Positions 20,298-29,787 of a DNA stretch of 64,000 nucleotides are shown one piece after another. The position numbers and the translations under genes are program-made. The stretch is from positions 1,890,501 to 1,954,500 of the forward strand of contig NZ_CP089391.1 of NCBI RefSeq assembly GCF_027594865.1, read 5' to 3'. Numbering within the stretch: position 1 is the stretch's first letter; the number at the start of each line of letters is the position of its first letter. The notes beneath the pieces were generated by a model. That model was given only the letters and a program-made list of their open reading frames with translations. It searched no databases and was not told the DNA's origin. The DNA comes from Bradyrhizobium xenonodulans. GTDB taxonomy: Bacteria > Pseudomonadota > Alphaproteobacteria > Rhizobiales > Xanthobacteraceae.

Positions 20298-20309
20298 GGG
20301 GCGACCGCC

Positions 20310-21188
20310 TCACGTCTCGATATCCAGCGCGCAGTCGAAATTCGGCGCCGAGTGCGTCAATGCGCCCGATGACGCATAGTCGACGCCGGTCGCTGCGATC
20401 GCGGCGATCGAGTCCAGCGCGACACCGCCCGACGCCTCCAGCGCAACGCGGCCCTCGTTGATCCTCACCGCCTCGCGCAGCGTTGCAAAGTCCATGTTGT
20501 CGAGCAGCACGGCATCGGCGAGCCCGGTGTCGAGCACCTCGCGCAACTGCGCCAGCGTATCGACCTCGATCTCGATCTTGACGAGATGACCGGCATGGGC
20601 GCGGGCGCGCTCCAGCACGGGGCGGATACCGCCGGCGACGGCGATGTGATTGTCTTTGATCAGGATCGCATCGTCGAGCCCGAAGCGGTGATTGAAGCCG
20701 CCGCCGCAGCGCACCGCGTATTTCTCCAGCGCCCGCAATCCCGGCGTGGTCTTTCGCGTGCAGCAGATCCGCATCTTGGTGCCTTCAGTCCGCGCGACAT
20801 AGTCGGCCGTGAGCGTCGCGACGCCCGACAGGCGGCCGACGAAATTCAGCGAGGTCCGCTCCGCCGTCAGAATGCCGCGCGCAGGGCCGGAGATCGTCAG
20901 CACGTGCTGCCCACGGGCCACGCGCGCGGCGTCGCGGACATGTGCGCGCACCTCGATCTCGGGCGAGAGCTTTTGCAGCGTCGCCAGTGCCAGCGGCAGG
21001 CCGGCGATCACGCCGGACTGGCGCGCGACGAGGACGGCCTGCGCCCTGGTCGCTTCCGGGATCGTGGCCAGCGAGGTGATGTCGCCGGCGCGGCCGAGAT
21101 CCTCGGCAAGCGCGCGCTGCACCGCCTCCTCGATCGCGAGCGGCGACAGGAATGCGTCGGGATGGAGCAGTGAGGTCGGGGTGATCAT
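20310..21188 (-). CDS. nadC: Nicotinate-nucleotide diphosphorylase (carboxylating), quinolinate phosphoribosyltransferase
   Basis: A 292-residue enzyme that converts quinolinate and PRPP to nicotinate mononucleotide, CO2 and PPi, the third step of de novo NAD synthesis. It has [20 protein letters not shown], then [15 protein letters not shown] and the C-terminal [11 protein letters not shown] motif. The start ATG at 21188 is 10 bp after the nadB stop. It is the last gene of nadA-nadB-nadC. Length and motifs are normal. Confidence 0.96.
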   Translation of the reverse strand: MITPTSLLHPDAFLSPLAIEEAVQRALAEDLGRAGDITSLATIPEATRAQAVLVARQSGVIAGLPLALATLQKLSPEIEVRAHVRDAARVARGQHVLTISGPARGILTAERTSLNFVGRLSGVATLTADYVARTEGTKMRICCTRKTTPGLRALEKYAVRCGGGFNHRFGLDDAILIKDNHIAVAGGIRPVLERARAHAGHLVKIEIEVDTLAQLREVLDTGLADAVLLDNMDFATLREAVRINEGRVALEASGGVALDSIAAIAATGVDYASSGALTHSAPNFDCALDIET

Positions 21189-21198
21189 GGGGTTTCCT

Positions 21199-22806
21199 TC
21201 AGGCGATCATGGGTTGGGCGATGCGGGTGAGCGGACGCTCGCTCAGGCCTGCCGCGACCTCGCGCATTGCGGCGAGTGTGGTCATGGTTCTCTGCCTCAG
21301 CGCGGATACATCCGAGGGATGGTCGATGCGGAAATGTGCGCCGCGGCTCTCGCGCCGGCTCCACGCCGCGGCGGCGACGAGCAGGGCCGTCGTTGCCATG
21401 TTGCGAAGCGTGATGTTGTCGGCCTCGCGTTCGAGAGCGGCAAAGCTGCGCACGGCTTCCGCGAGCCCGTCGCCGTCGCGGATCACACCGACATGCGCGC
21501 TCATCATCGTGCGCAGCCGCTTCACCGCCGCAGCATCCGGTTCGCCGCCGCGCGAGGTCGCCGGCGCGTCGGCAAGCCGGGCAGGCGATGGCATTTCACG
21601 TCCGGCGATGTCGTCGGCGATGCGCGCGGCGTAGACCACGGCCTCCAGCAGCGAATTCGAGGCGAGGCGGTTGGCGCCGTGCGCCCCCGTCGACGACACC
21701 TCGCCGCCGGCCCAGAGCCCGTCGATCGAGCTGCGGCCGCGCCTGTCCACCGCGATGCCGCCCATGTGGTAATGCGCGGCCGGCGCGATCGGGATCGCCT
21801 GCGTTGCGGGATCGAGGCCGGCGGCGATGCAGCTCGCATGCACGGTCGGAAATTTCTCGGCAAAGCGCGCACCCACCGCCTGCCGTGCATCGAGGAAGGC
21901 GCCGCGGCCGGCCGCGATCTCGGCGAACACGCCGCGGGCCACGATGTCGCGCGGGGCGAGTTCGGCGAGCGGATGGCGTGCCGTCATGAAGCGCTCGCCA
22001 TGGCCGTTGATCAGCGTCGCGCCTTCGCCGCGCAGGGCTTCGGTCGCGAGTGGCGCCGGATCGCGCCCGACCATGATGGCGGTCGGATGAAACTGCACGA
22101 ATTCCGGGTCGGCGATGACGGCGCCGGCGCGCGCGGCGATCGCCAGGCCCGATCCGCTCGCCTCGTGCGGATTGGTCGTGACGGCGTAGAGATGGCCGAT
22201 GCCGCCGGTCGCGAGCACCACCGCGCGCGCGGCGATCGTCACGGGCTTCGCTGCAAAGTTGCCGGCCTCGCGCAATTGAAGGCCGGTGACGGCGCCGTCC
22301 TCGGTGAGCAGCGCCTCGGCGACAAAACCTTCGAGCAGGCGGATCGACGGCGTCCGGCGCACGGCATCGCTCAACGCCGCGATGATCGCGGCACCCGCGC
22401 CGTCGCCGCGCACGTGCACGATGCGGCGCGCCGAATGCGCAGCTTCCCGCCCGACGGCGAGCCGGCCTTCGAGGTCGCGATCGAACGGCACGCCATAGGC
22501 GAGAAGGTCGTGGATGCGCGGCGCGGCCTCGCGTGCGATGCCAAGCGCAATGGCCTCGTCGACGATGCCGCCGCCGACCTCGATCGTATCCGCGGCATGC
22601 GCCTCCGGCGTATCGCCCTCGGCCACGGCGGCTGCGATGCCGCCCTGCGCCCAGGCGGATGAGGCGCCCTGTCCCAGCGGCGCGGCCGAGATCAGCGTCA
22701 CCGGCCGCGGCGCAAGTTTCAGCGCACAAAACAGTCCGGCGAGACCGCCGCCGACGATGACGACATCGTTGGTCGCGCGGGCGAGGTTGTGGATGTTGTT
22801 TGCCAT
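21199..22806 (-). CDS. nadB: L-aspartate oxidase
   Basis: A 535-residue FAD flavoprotein that oxidises L-aspartate to iminoaspartate, step one of de novo NAD synthesis. An N-terminal dinucleotide motif, [15 protein letters not shown], is at about residues 15-29. [13 protein letters not shown] is the substrate-binding signature, and the [15 protein letters not shown] and [10 protein letters not shown] segments follow. The C-terminus contains the helical succinate-dehydrogenase-like domain. It lies 9 bp downstream of nadA and 10 bp upstream of nadC. Confidence 0.96.
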   Translation of the reverse strand: MANNIHNLARATNDVVIVGGGLAGLFCALKLAPRPVTLISAAPLGQGASSAWAQGGIAAAVAEGDTPEAHAADTIEVGGGIVDEAIALGIAREAAPRIHDLLAYGVPFDRDLEGRLAVGREAAHSARRIVHVRGDGAGAAIIAALSDAVRRTPSIRLLEGFVAEALLTEDGAVTGLQLREAGNFAAKPVTIAARAVVLATGGIGHLYAVTTNPHEASGSGLAIAARAGAVIADPEFVQFHPTAIMVGRDPAPLATEALRGEGATLINGHGERFMTARHPLAELAPRDIVARGVFAEIAAGRGAFLDARQAVGARFAEKFPTVHASCIAAGLDPATQAIPIAPAAHYHMGGIAVDRRGRSSIDGLWAGGEVSSTGAHGANRLASNSLLEAVVYAARIADDIAGREMPSPARLADAPATSRGGEPDAAAVKRLRTMMSAHVGVIRDGDGLAEAVRSFAALEREADNITLRNMATTALLVAAAAWSRRESRGAHFRIDHPSDVSALRQRTMTTLAAMREVAAGLSERPLTRIAQPMIA

Positions 22807-22815
22807 GGCTCGCTC

Positions 22816-23922
22816 TCAATTCTTCAGATTGATCATCCGCTCGACCGACCGCCTTGCACGTTCGGCCAGTGCAGGATCGATCGTCACTTCCTCGCGAAGC
22901 GTCAGCAGGCTCTCCAAGATGTTGGCGAGCGTGATGCGCTTCATGTGCGGGCAGAGATTGCAGGGGCGCAGCATCTCGACGTCGGGGAGTTCGGCCCGTA
23001 CATTGTCGGCCATCGAGCATTCCGTGATCATCACCAGCCGTCGTGGCCTCCGCTCGCGCACCCAGTTGATCATGTGCGCGGTCGAGCCTGTGAAGTCGGC
23101 TTCCGCCAGCACGTCCGGCGGGCATTCGGGATGCGCGATGATCTGCACGGACGGATCCGCCTCGCGAAATTCGCGCAGCTCTGCGCCCGTAAAGCGCTCG
23201 TGCACCTCGCAGGCGCCTTTCCAGGCGATGATCTTCACGGCGGTCTTCGAGGCCACGTAGGTCGCCAGATAACGGTCGGGCAAGAAGATCACGCTTGGCG
23301 CGTTCAGGCTCTCGACCACCTGCACCGCGTTCGACGAGGTGCAGCAGATGTCGACCTCGGCCTTCACTTCGGCTGAGGTGTTGACGTAGGCGACCACGGG
23401 CACGCCGGGAAATTTTTCGCGGAGCAGCCGGACGTCCGCGCCGGTGATGCTGGCGGCGAGCGAGCAGCCGGCGCGCGAGTCGGGGATCAGCACCGTCTTG
23501 TCCGGGTTGAGCAGCTTGGAGGTCTCGGCCATGAAGTGCACGCCGCACTGGACGATGATGCCGGCCTTCACCTTGGTGGCCTCGACGGCGAGCTGGAGCG
23601 AGTCGCCGCCGATGTCGGCGACACAGTGGAAGATCTCCGGCGCCTGGTAATTGTGCGCGAGGATCACAGCGCCTCGCGCCTGCTTCAGCTCGTTGATCGC
23701 GTGAATCGTCGGCGCCATCAGCGGCCACTCGATCGCTGGGATCACGTGCTTGACGCGCTCGTAGAGCGGCGCAGTGGCCTTTGCGACGTCCTCCGTCCAT
23801 TCCAGCGAGGGCATCGGCAGCGCGGCGGCCGTTAGCGCCGGCGCGGTGCGGGGAGAGGTGGTGATTGGGCCATGCGGCCGGTCCGTAAAGTCGTCGGGGC
23901 CGTAAATTCCAGAAATCGGCAT
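22816..23922 (-). CDS. nadA: Quinolinate synthase
   Basis: A 368-residue 4Fe-4S enzyme that condenses iminoaspartate with dihydroxyacetone phosphate to quinolinate. It has [11 protein letters not shown], the [22 protein letters not shown] stretch with the GCSLA cysteine, and the C-terminal [13 protein letters not shown] motif. Cysteines that could ligate the cluster are near residues 145, 232 and 318. It is the first gene of nadABC. Two 19-bp palindromes resembling NAD-regulator operators lie at 23946 and 24022, the nearer one 24 bp upstream of the ATG. Confidence 0.95.
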   Translation of the reverse strand: MPISGIYGPDDFTDRPHGPITTSPRTAPALTAAALPMPSLEWTEDVAKATAPLYERVKHVIPAIEWPLMAPTIHAINELKQARGAVILAHNYQAPEIFHCVADIGGDSLQLAVEATKVKAGIIVQCGVHFMAETSKLLNPDKTVLIPDSRAGCSLAASITGADVRLLREKFPGVPVVAYVNTSAEVKAEVDICCTSSNAVQVVESLNAPSVIFLPDRYLATYVASKTAVKIIAWKGACEVHERFTGAELREFREADPSVQIIAHPECPPDVLAEADFTGSTAHMINWVRERRPRRLVMITECSMADNVRAELPDVEMLRPCNLCPHMKRITLANILESLLTLREEVTIDPALAERARRSVERMINLKN

Positions 23923-23945
23923 CTAAGCCTCCCGTGAATGCTAAT

Positions 23946-23964
23946 TATGCTCTATATGAGTATA
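23946..23964. promoter_or_regulatory. Probable NadQ operator 1 upstream of nadA
   Basis: TATGCTCTATATGAGTATA, an imperfect palindrome of form TATNCTC-N5-GAGTANA. It lies 24-42 bp upstream of the nadA start. A second site of the same architecture is at 24022-24040, with centres 76 bp apart. The cognate regulator is probably the NrtR/NadQ-type protein at 36509-37477. Confidence 0.7.
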
Positions 23965-24021
23965 TATAGAGCCCGAGAAATCCGGCCGAGGAGGGCCGGT
24001 GGGTCTTCGCCAAGGCTTATA

Positions 24022-24040
24022 TATACTCAATCTGAGTAAA
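24022..24040. promoter_or_regulatory. Probable NadQ operator 2 in the nadA-MFS intergenic region
   Basis: TATACTCAATCTGAGTAAA has the same TATNCTC-N5-GAGTANA form as operator 1. It is 100-118 bp upstream of nadA and about 214 bp upstream of the divergent transporter gene. It could allow looping or cover the second promoter. Confidence 0.7.
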
Positions 24041-24253
24041 TCAAATATAACATGCCGCGCGGCAAGTCGCCAGCTCCAGTCGCACACATTCCCGTCAAGT
24101 CGCGTCTGGCGAGGCTGTGAAGCAATGCAATGCTCCCGTGCCAGCCCTTCGTGGAACGCAGTCATTTTCGGCTTGGGATTTTCATGCAATTGCATTAAAC
24201 GGCTGGTCTGCGGCTGCCTATTCCGGATCCGCCAACGAGTGATGAGGAGCCCC

Positions 24254-25507
24254 ATGTCGACTCAAGCGTGCGAGCTCGGTCCGGTTTCGCGTTCCTCCAC
24301 CTGGCGGACGCCGGCGATCATCATTCTCTGCGGCTGCGCGATCGGCATGCTCGGCTTCGGCCCCCGTTCCGCGCTGGGCTTCTTCGTGCAGCCGATGAGC
24401 CACGAATTCGCCTGGGGCCGTGACGTGTTCGGTCTCGCCATCGCCGTGCAGAACCTGTTGTGGGGATTGGGCCAGCCGTTCGCCGGCGCGATTGCCGATC
24501 GCTTCGGCCTGTTCCGTGTGATGTGCGTCGGCGCTCTGCTCTATGCCGGCGGTCTCTTGCTGATGCGCTATTCCTCGACGCCGCTGTCGCTGAACTTAGG
24601 TGCGGGCGTCATGGTCGGCTTTGGTCTTGCCGGCTGCTCGTTCAATCTGGTGCTGTCGGCCTTCACCAAGCTCTTGCCGGCCGAGAAGCGCGGGCTAGCG
24701 CTCGGCGCCGGCACCGCGGCGGGCTCGTTCGGGCAATTCCTGTTCGCACCCATTGGGGTGGCGCTGATCGACAATTTCGGCTGGCAGCAAGCGCTCACCG
24801 TGTTCGGCTTCCTGATGTTGCTGATCATCCCGCTGTCGCTGGCGCTCTCGACGCCACGGGTCGCAAGCACGGCCGACGTTGCGCCTGCGGATGAGCAAAC
24901 CATCACCAGGGCGCTCGCCGAAGCCTTCGGCCATCGCTCCTACGTGCTGCTGGTGCTCGGCTTCTTCACCTGCGGCTTCCAGCTCGCCTTCATCACCGTG
25001 CATCTGCCGGCGTTCCTGGTCGATCGCGGCATCTCGACGCAAACCGGCGGCTGGGTCATCGCGGCGATCGGCCTGTTCAACATCATCGGTTCCTTGAGCG
25101 TCGGCTATCTCCAGAACTCGCTGCCCAAGCGCTACATTCTCTCGACCATCTATTTCACACGCGCGCTTGCGACACTCGCCTTCATCTCGTTCCCGATCAC
25201 GCCGTTCTCGGCGATCGCGTTCGGTGCGGTCTCCGGCCTGACCTGGCTGTCGACGGTGCCGCCGACCTCCGCGCTGGTGGCGCTGATGTTCGGCACGCGC
25301 TGGCTTGCGACGCTGTATGGCTTCGCCTTCGTCAGCCATCAGGTCGGCGGCTTCCTCGGCGTCTTTCTCGGCGGCATCGTGTTCGAAAAGTTCGGTTCCT
25401 ATACGCCGATCTGGTGGCTCTCGATCCTGTTCGGCGTGCTTTCGGCGCTGATCAATCTTCCGATCGTGGAAAAGCCCGTGGCAAGGGCGGTTGCGCAGCC
25501 TGCCTGA
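24254..25507 (+). CDS. Major facilitator superfamily transporter
   Basis: A 417-residue protein with about 12 hydrophobic helices. The first begins at IIILCGCAIGMLGFGPRS, and the loop 2-3 motif reads GAIADRFGLFRVM. The ATG at 24254 has GAGGAG 5 bases upstream. The long open frame ahead of it runs through the operator region and is not used. The transporter is divergent from nadABC, so a niacin or precursor import role is conceivable. The substrate is not deducible, and it resembles generic monocarboxylate/oxalate-type MFS members. The AcuI-like gene follows after 41 bp. Confidence 0.88.
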   Translation: MSTQACELGPVSRSSTWRTPAIIILCGCAIGMLGFGPRSALGFFVQPMSHEFAWGRDVFGLAIAVQNLLWGLGQPFAGAIADRFGLFRVMCVGALLYAGGLLLMRYSSTPLSLNLGAGVMVGFGLAGCSFNLVLSAFTKLLPAEKRGLALGAGTAAGSFGQFLFAPIGVALIDNFGWQQALTVFGFLMLLIIPLSLALSTPRVASTADVAPADEQTITRALAEAFGHRSYVLLVLGFFTCGFQLAFITVHLPAFLVDRGISTQTGGWVIAAIGLFNIIGSLSVGYLQNSLPKRYILSTIYFTRALATLAFISFPITPFSAIAFGAVSGLTWLSTVPPTSALVALMFGTRWLATLYGFAFVSHQVGGFLGVFLGGIVFEKFGSYTPIWWLSILFGVLSALINLPIVEKPVARAVAQPA

Positions 25508-25548
25508 TCGGCTAAACATCCCCGTCAAACAAGTCAGGGAGTTCAGTC

Positions 25549-26535
25549 GTGGCCACATTCAAGGCGATCCGGATCGACAAGGCGGACAAGGGCACCACCG
25601 CGCAACTGGTGCAGTTCGACGACGCCGAGCTGATGGACGGCGACGTCACCGTCCGCGTGGAATGGTCGACGCTGAACTACAAGGACGGCCTTGCACTGAC
25701 CGGCAAGGCGCCGGTGGTGCGCCGTTTCCCGATGATCGCCGGCATCGATTTCGCCGGAACCGTCGAATCCTCCGCGCATCCGCAATGGAAGGCGGGCGAC
25801 AAGGTCGTCTGCACCGGCTGGGGCATGGGCGAGACCCATCTCGGCGCCTACGCGGAAAAGGCGCGGGTGAAGGGCGACTGGCTGGTCGCGCTGCCGCAGG
25901 GCCTGTCGGCGCGTGACGCGATGGCGATCGGCACTGCCGGCTTCACCGCAATGCTGTCGGTGCTGGCGCTGGAGAAGCACGGCATCTCACCGAAGAGCGG
26001 CCCCGTGGTGGTGACGGGCGCGGCCGGCGGCGTCGGCTCGGTCGCGACCGCCGTGCTGTCGAAGCTCGGCTACCACGTCATCGCCTCGACCGGCCGCGCC
26101 TCGGAAGCCGACTATCTGAAGGGGATCGGTGCCGCCGAGGTGATCGATCGCAACGAATTGTCGGCGGCGGCCAAGCCCATTGCCAAGGAGCGCTGGGCGG
26201 GCGGCGTCGACAGCGTCGGCTCGACCACGCTGGCGAATCTCCTGTCGATGACGAAGTACGGCGGTGCGATCGCGGCGTGCGGCCTGGCGGCCGGCTTGGA
26301 CCTGCCGGCTTCTGTCGCACCCTTCATTTTGCGCGGGGTGTGCCTTCTCGGCATCGATTCCGTGATGTGCCCGATCGAGCCGCGGAAGGCTGCCTGGCAG
26401 CGCCTCACGTCGGATCTCGATCGGACAAAACTAACTGAAATCACTCATGAAATTTCGCTCGATCAGGTTTCGGAATGGGGCACGAAAATCCTGGCCGGCC
26501 AGGTCCGCGGTCGCATCGTGGTAAAAATTGTCTAA
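25549..26535 (+). CDS. Acryloyl-CoA reductase/MDR-family NADPH oxidoreductase (AcuI/YhdH type)
   Basis: A 328-residue medium-chain dehydrogenase/reductase without the zinc ligands of alcohol dehydrogenases. It has [12 protein letters not shown], the [11 protein letters not shown] segment and a cofactor loop [22 protein letters not shown] at about residues 152-173. These features match the AcuI/YhdH group, which reduces acryloyl-CoA or related enones with NADPH. The start is a GTG at 25549, preceded by GGGAG 7 bases upstream. It may be co-transcribed with the MFS gene. Confidence 0.88.
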   Translation: MATFKAIRIDKADKGTTAQLVQFDDAELMDGDVTVRVEWSTLNYKDGLALTGKAPVVRRFPMIAGIDFAGTVESSAHPQWKAGDKVVCTGWGMGETHLGAYAEKARVKGDWLVALPQGLSARDAMAIGTAGFTAMLSVLALEKHGISPKSGPVVVTGAAGGVGSVATAVLSKLGYHVIASTGRASEADYLKGIGAAEVIDRNELSAAAKPIAKERWAGGVDSVGSTTLANLLSMTKYGGAIAACGLAAGLDLPASVAPFILRGVCLLGIDSVMCPIEPRKAAWQRLTSDLDRTKLTEITHEISLDQVSEWGTKILAGQVRGRIVVKIV

Positions 26536-26648
26536 CGGCGTTCAGACTTTACCAACCAAGCTGCTTCAATGTCGCCATGGTTAGTATGGTAAGCAGCGGG
26601 TAAAGAGATAAGGCATAGCCCGCTGCGGGGTTTGGTTCGGAGTAGAGC

Positions 26649-27248
26649 ATGCTTGCGCGTATTGTGTTGGGGGCTGTCACGGCGGCAGTGACGTTTGCGC
26701 CGGCCATTGCTGGAAGCATGAACGCCGACGAGGCGCGCCGCTTCGTGGCCGGGAAGGTGTTCGCCTTCACCTGTTTCGACGGCACCCGCGGCGCAGGCCG
26801 CATCCTGGACGACCTCGGTGCCGCCGGTGCCGTGCAGTTCTCGGGCGCAGGCCCGGTGAAACATCTCCGCCTGCCCGGCAACACGCTCCAGATCCGCGGC
26901 CAGAACGTCTGCGCCTCGATCAAGGGCATTCCGTTCGAGCCCTGCTTCAACCTGGAAAAGACCGACGATCGCAGCTTCCGCGGCTCGGTCTCGGGCATGG
27001 GCTTCGCCTATTGCGACTTCCACCATCAGGGCGGCAATCAGATGCTGATGGCGCGCGCCGTCGCGCGTCCGCGTTCGCTGCGCTCCTCGGAGCACACCGG
27101 CTCGGTCGCTGCGCCCAACACCGAAGTCGCCGCGCGCGTCGAGACCCCGCGTGTCGAGAGCAGCCGGCTCGAGCCGGTGAAGTCGGAAGCGAAATCGGAA
27201 CCTGCCAGGACCGAGGCTCCGCTGGAGCTGCGCCGCTCGACCCAGTGA
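26649..27248 (+). CDS. Hypothetical periplasmic protein (199 aa)
   Basis: A 199-residue protein with a signal peptide (hydrophobic residues 4-20, AIAG cleavage site) and a globular part to about residue 135. Four cysteines (FTCFDG, NVCASI, FEPCFN, AYCDFH) may form disulfides. The low-complexity C-terminal tail is rich in Glu, Pro, Arg and Ser. GGAG lies before the ATG. It resembles a conserved Bradyrhizobium-type hypothetical protein, but I recognise no domain and no function. It lies after the AcuI gene with its own promoter space. Confidence 0.8.
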   Translation: MLARIVLGAVTAAVTFAPAIAGSMNADEARRFVAGKVFAFTCFDGTRGAGRILDDLGAAGAVQFSGAGPVKHLRLPGNTLQIRGQNVCASIKGIPFEPCFNLEKTDDRSFRGSVSGMGFAYCDFHHQGGNQMLMARAVARPRSLRSSEHTGSVAAPNTEVAARVETPRVESSRLEPVKSEAKSEPARTEAPLELRRSTQ

Positions 27249-27402
27249 GTTGGCTGCGCCGGACCGCCCGCGCACCTTGTCGTTGAAAGCCCCCGTCGAA
27301 CGCGAAGCTGCTGTGCCGTAGTCATACGGACGGCGGCCTTCATGCGTTGGTAGCTGTTCGCCTCCAGTTTGCATGACGGCCGGGGGGCGCAAGGGTTTTA
27401 CG

Positions 27403-27669
27403 ATGTCGTTGTATTTCTTTCGCATCAGTACCGGTCGCTATTCCGGTGCCGCGGACCACCCCTACGAATTCGAGGATCGTGCCGCCGCCTGGACCGAGAT
27501 GACCGAGGTCTGCGCCAATCTGCTCGGCGGCATCGCGCGCGGCCTGAAGCCGAATGCCGAGTGGCGCATGGAGCTGCTCGACGAAAACAAGAACCCGGTC
27601 TTCCGCGTCAGCCTCCTCGGCGAGAGCATTGCGCAACAGGGCGGGGCTCCTATCGCTGCGTGTGATTAA
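27403..27669 (+). CDS. DUF6894-like small protein
   Basis: An 88-residue protein of the small rhizobial family with a LYFFRIS-type N-terminus, a central ETFED-like segment (EFEDRAAAWTEMTEV) and a WRMELLDENKNPVFRVSLL strand pattern, as in DUF6894 proteins. The ATG at 27403 is preferred because AAGGG lies 7-8 bases before it; an upstream ATG at 27373 would add ten poorly conserved residues. No function is established. It precedes the chemoreceptor cluster by 170 bp. Confidence 0.72.
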   Translation: MSLYFFRISTGRYSGAADHPYEFEDRAAAWTEMTEVCANLLGGIARGLKPNAEWRMELLDENKNPVFRVSLLGESIAQQGGAPIAACD

Positions 27670-27841
27670 CCTGTTAAGCGCGCATTCCGAGCTGGAATCC
27701 AAGGGATTTTCGAACGGATCCAGTATTTGCCCGGGAGCCGTGTTAACCAAATCGGAATGGCGAGCGCATATTTTTTGGGCAAGGGCGATCAACGCCGCGG
27801 GCGGCCGGCAATGACTCGGTTGCGCAATCCCCAGGGAAGAC

Positions 27842-29584
27842 ATGCCCATGTTGAGCCTCGTTCAGAATTTGCGGATCGGAACCAAGCTGGCGATCGCGTC
27901 GGCGTTCGGCATCGTCCTGGTCCTCGCCATGATTGCAAGTCAGCTGGTCGGAAACGGCACCGTGCGCCGGTCCAGCCAGGCGGCGTCCGAGCAGCAGGAA
28001 TTGGCGCGCGACGCAATTGAATCCAAGCTCGCGGCGCGCGGCATGCAGCTTGCCGCGCGCGACATCCGCCTGGCCAACAACACAGCTGACTTGCAGAAAG
28101 CGGGCGACGCGCTGGTCGAACGCTCCGGTGACTTGGTGAAGATTGCCGACGCAATGCTCAAGGTCTCGCACGTGCCGGAAAATCGGACGAGGATAGAGAA
28201 ACTCAAGAGTCTCGCGGCCGACTATCTCAAGGGCGCACAGCAGCTCGCATCCGTGCGCGGCGCAGCTCTGGCCGTCACGGGCGAGGATGCCGCTGCTCGT
28301 ATCGCCAAGTTCACCGAAGAGGGAGCGCGTCTCGCCCGCGAGGTCACGCTGCCGGTCGCGCGTGAGATGGACCAGGTCGCCAATCAGGTTGCTGATGTGG
28401 CCAGGCACAGGAGCGAGGAAGAAATCGCCATCTCCGTTCAGGAGATGGCATCGAGCGAGCGTGTCGGAATGGTGGTCGGTGCGTTCGCCGCATTCGTCCT
28501 CGCCGGCTCCTGGCTGATGTCGTTCCTGACCATCGCGCGGCCGATCCGCGCGCTCACGGTGGCGATGGAAAAGCTCGCCGGCGGCGACTTTTCCGTGGTT
28601 CTGCCCGGGCTCGGCCGCAAGGACGAGGTCGGCGGCGTCGCTGCGGCGGTCGAGAAATTCAAGGTCGTGTCCGAGCAGAAGGCGCGCGAGGAGGCGGAGG
28701 TCAAGAACAGGCAGGATCAGCTTGCCGCTGCGCAGCGCAAGGCCGAGATGCGAAAGCTGGCCGACGGCTTCGAAGCCGCGATCGGTGAGATCGTCGATAC
28801 CGTGTCATCGGCGGCGACCGAGCTGGAAGCTTCGGCGTCGACGCTTACATCGACTGCGGAGCGCGGGCAGGAGCTCACGACCATGGTTGCGGCCGCCTCC
28901 GAAGAGGCGTCCACCAATGTCCAGTCGGTGGCGTCCGCGACCGAGGAGCTATCCTCGTCGATCACCGAGATCAGCCGCCAGGTGCAGCAGTCGGCGCGTG
29001 TCGCCAACGAGGCGGTCGGCCAGGCGCGCGTCACGACCGAGCGCATGAGCGAACTCTCGGCAGCGGCAACGCGGATCGGCGACGTGGTCGAGCTGATCAA
29101 CACCATCGCGGGCCAGACCAACCTTCTCGCACTCAACGCCACGATCGAGGCCGCGCGCGCCGGCGAGGCCGGTCGCGGCTTCGCCGTCGTCGCCTCCGAG
29201 GTCAAGGCGCTGGCCGAGCAGACGGCGAAGGCGACCGGCGAGATCGGCCAGCAGATCTCCGGCATTCAGGCGGCGACCAAGGAATCGGTGGGTGCCATTA
29301 GCACCATCAGCGATACCATCGAAAAGCTGTCGGAGATTTCTTCCACCATCGCCGCCGCCGTCGAGGAGCAGGGCGCAGCGACGCAGGAGATCTCCCGCAA
29401 CGTGCAGCAGGCGGCGGAGGGCACCCATCAGGTGTCGTCCAACATCACCGACGTGCAGCGCGGCGCCAGCGAGACCGGCTCGGCGTCCTCGCAGGTGTTG
29501 GCCGCGGCGCAGTCGCTGTCCGGCGACAGCAACCGCCTCAAGCTCGAGGTTGGCAAATTCCTCGGTACCGTGCGCGCCGCCTGA
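27842..29584 (+). CDS. Methyl-accepting chemotaxis protein 1
   Basis: A 580-residue chemoreceptor. TM1 is at about residues 15-37 and TM2 at about residues 205-228, framing a short helical periplasmic domain with no recognised ligand fold. A HAMP linker (residues 230-285) leads to the long coiled-coil MCPsignal domain. This has the hairpin tip [20 protein letters not shown] and [16 protein letters not shown], ending LGTVRAA. It signals to CheA/CheW. There is no C-terminal CheR-tethering pentapeptide. It is the first of three tandem receptors with near-identical signalling modules. Confidence 0.93.
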   Translation: MPMLSLVQNLRIGTKLAIASAFGIVLVLAMIASQLVGNGTVRRSSQAASEQQELARDAIESKLAARGMQLAARDIRLANNTADLQKAGDALVERSGDLVKIADAMLKVSHVPENRTRIEKLKSLAADYLKGAQQLASVRGAALAVTGEDAAARIAKFTEEGARLAREVTLPVAREMDQVANQVADVARHRSEEEIAISVQEMASSERVGMVVGAFAAFVLAGSWLMSFLTIARPIRALTVAMEKLAGGDFSVVLPGLGRKDEVGGVAAAVEKFKVVSEQKAREEAEVKNRQDQLAAAQRKAEMRKLADGFEAAIGEIVDTVSSAATELEASASTLTSTAERGQELTTMVAAASEEASTNVQSVASATEELSSSITEISRQVQQSARVANEAVGQARVTTERMSELSAAATRIGDVVELINTIAGQTNLLALNATIEAARAGEAGRGFAVVASEVKALAEQTAKATGEIGQQISGIQAATKESVGAISTISDTIEKLSEISSTIAAAVEEQGAATQEISRNVQQAAEGTHQVSSNITDVQRGASETGSASSQVLAAAQSLSGDSNRLKLEVGKFLGTVRAA

Positions 29585-29787
29585 CGGCGGCCGATCTCAC
29601 CGCACATCGACCGGCTGCAACCGCCGCGCGAGGACGCACGGCGGTTCGCATGCGTCCGCTGATATCGCGGTGCGAAGGGGTACACGGTTAACTTTCCGGA
29701 AAAGCGACGCAGTCATGATCTCCGCGATATTCCGGGTGTCCTGTCACCCTCCCTGTATTGCGTATCGATCCTGTTGGAGCACATTCA

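Noticed and set aside
20809..22662. A 617-codon plus-strand frame opposite nadB
   Set aside because: nadB has all its family motifs on the minus strand; the plus frame is an artefact of GC-rich codon periodicity.
23999..24253. N-terminal extension of the MFS transporter gene
   Set aside because: This stretch contains the second NadQ operator and AT-rich promoter sequence; the ATG at 24254 has a strong Shine-Dalgarno and starts the first helix properly.
27665..27790. CtrA sites (TTAA-N7-TTAA) upstream of the chemoreceptors
   Set aside because: TTAA words occur, but the spacing is 4 or otherwise wrong, so the consensus is not met.
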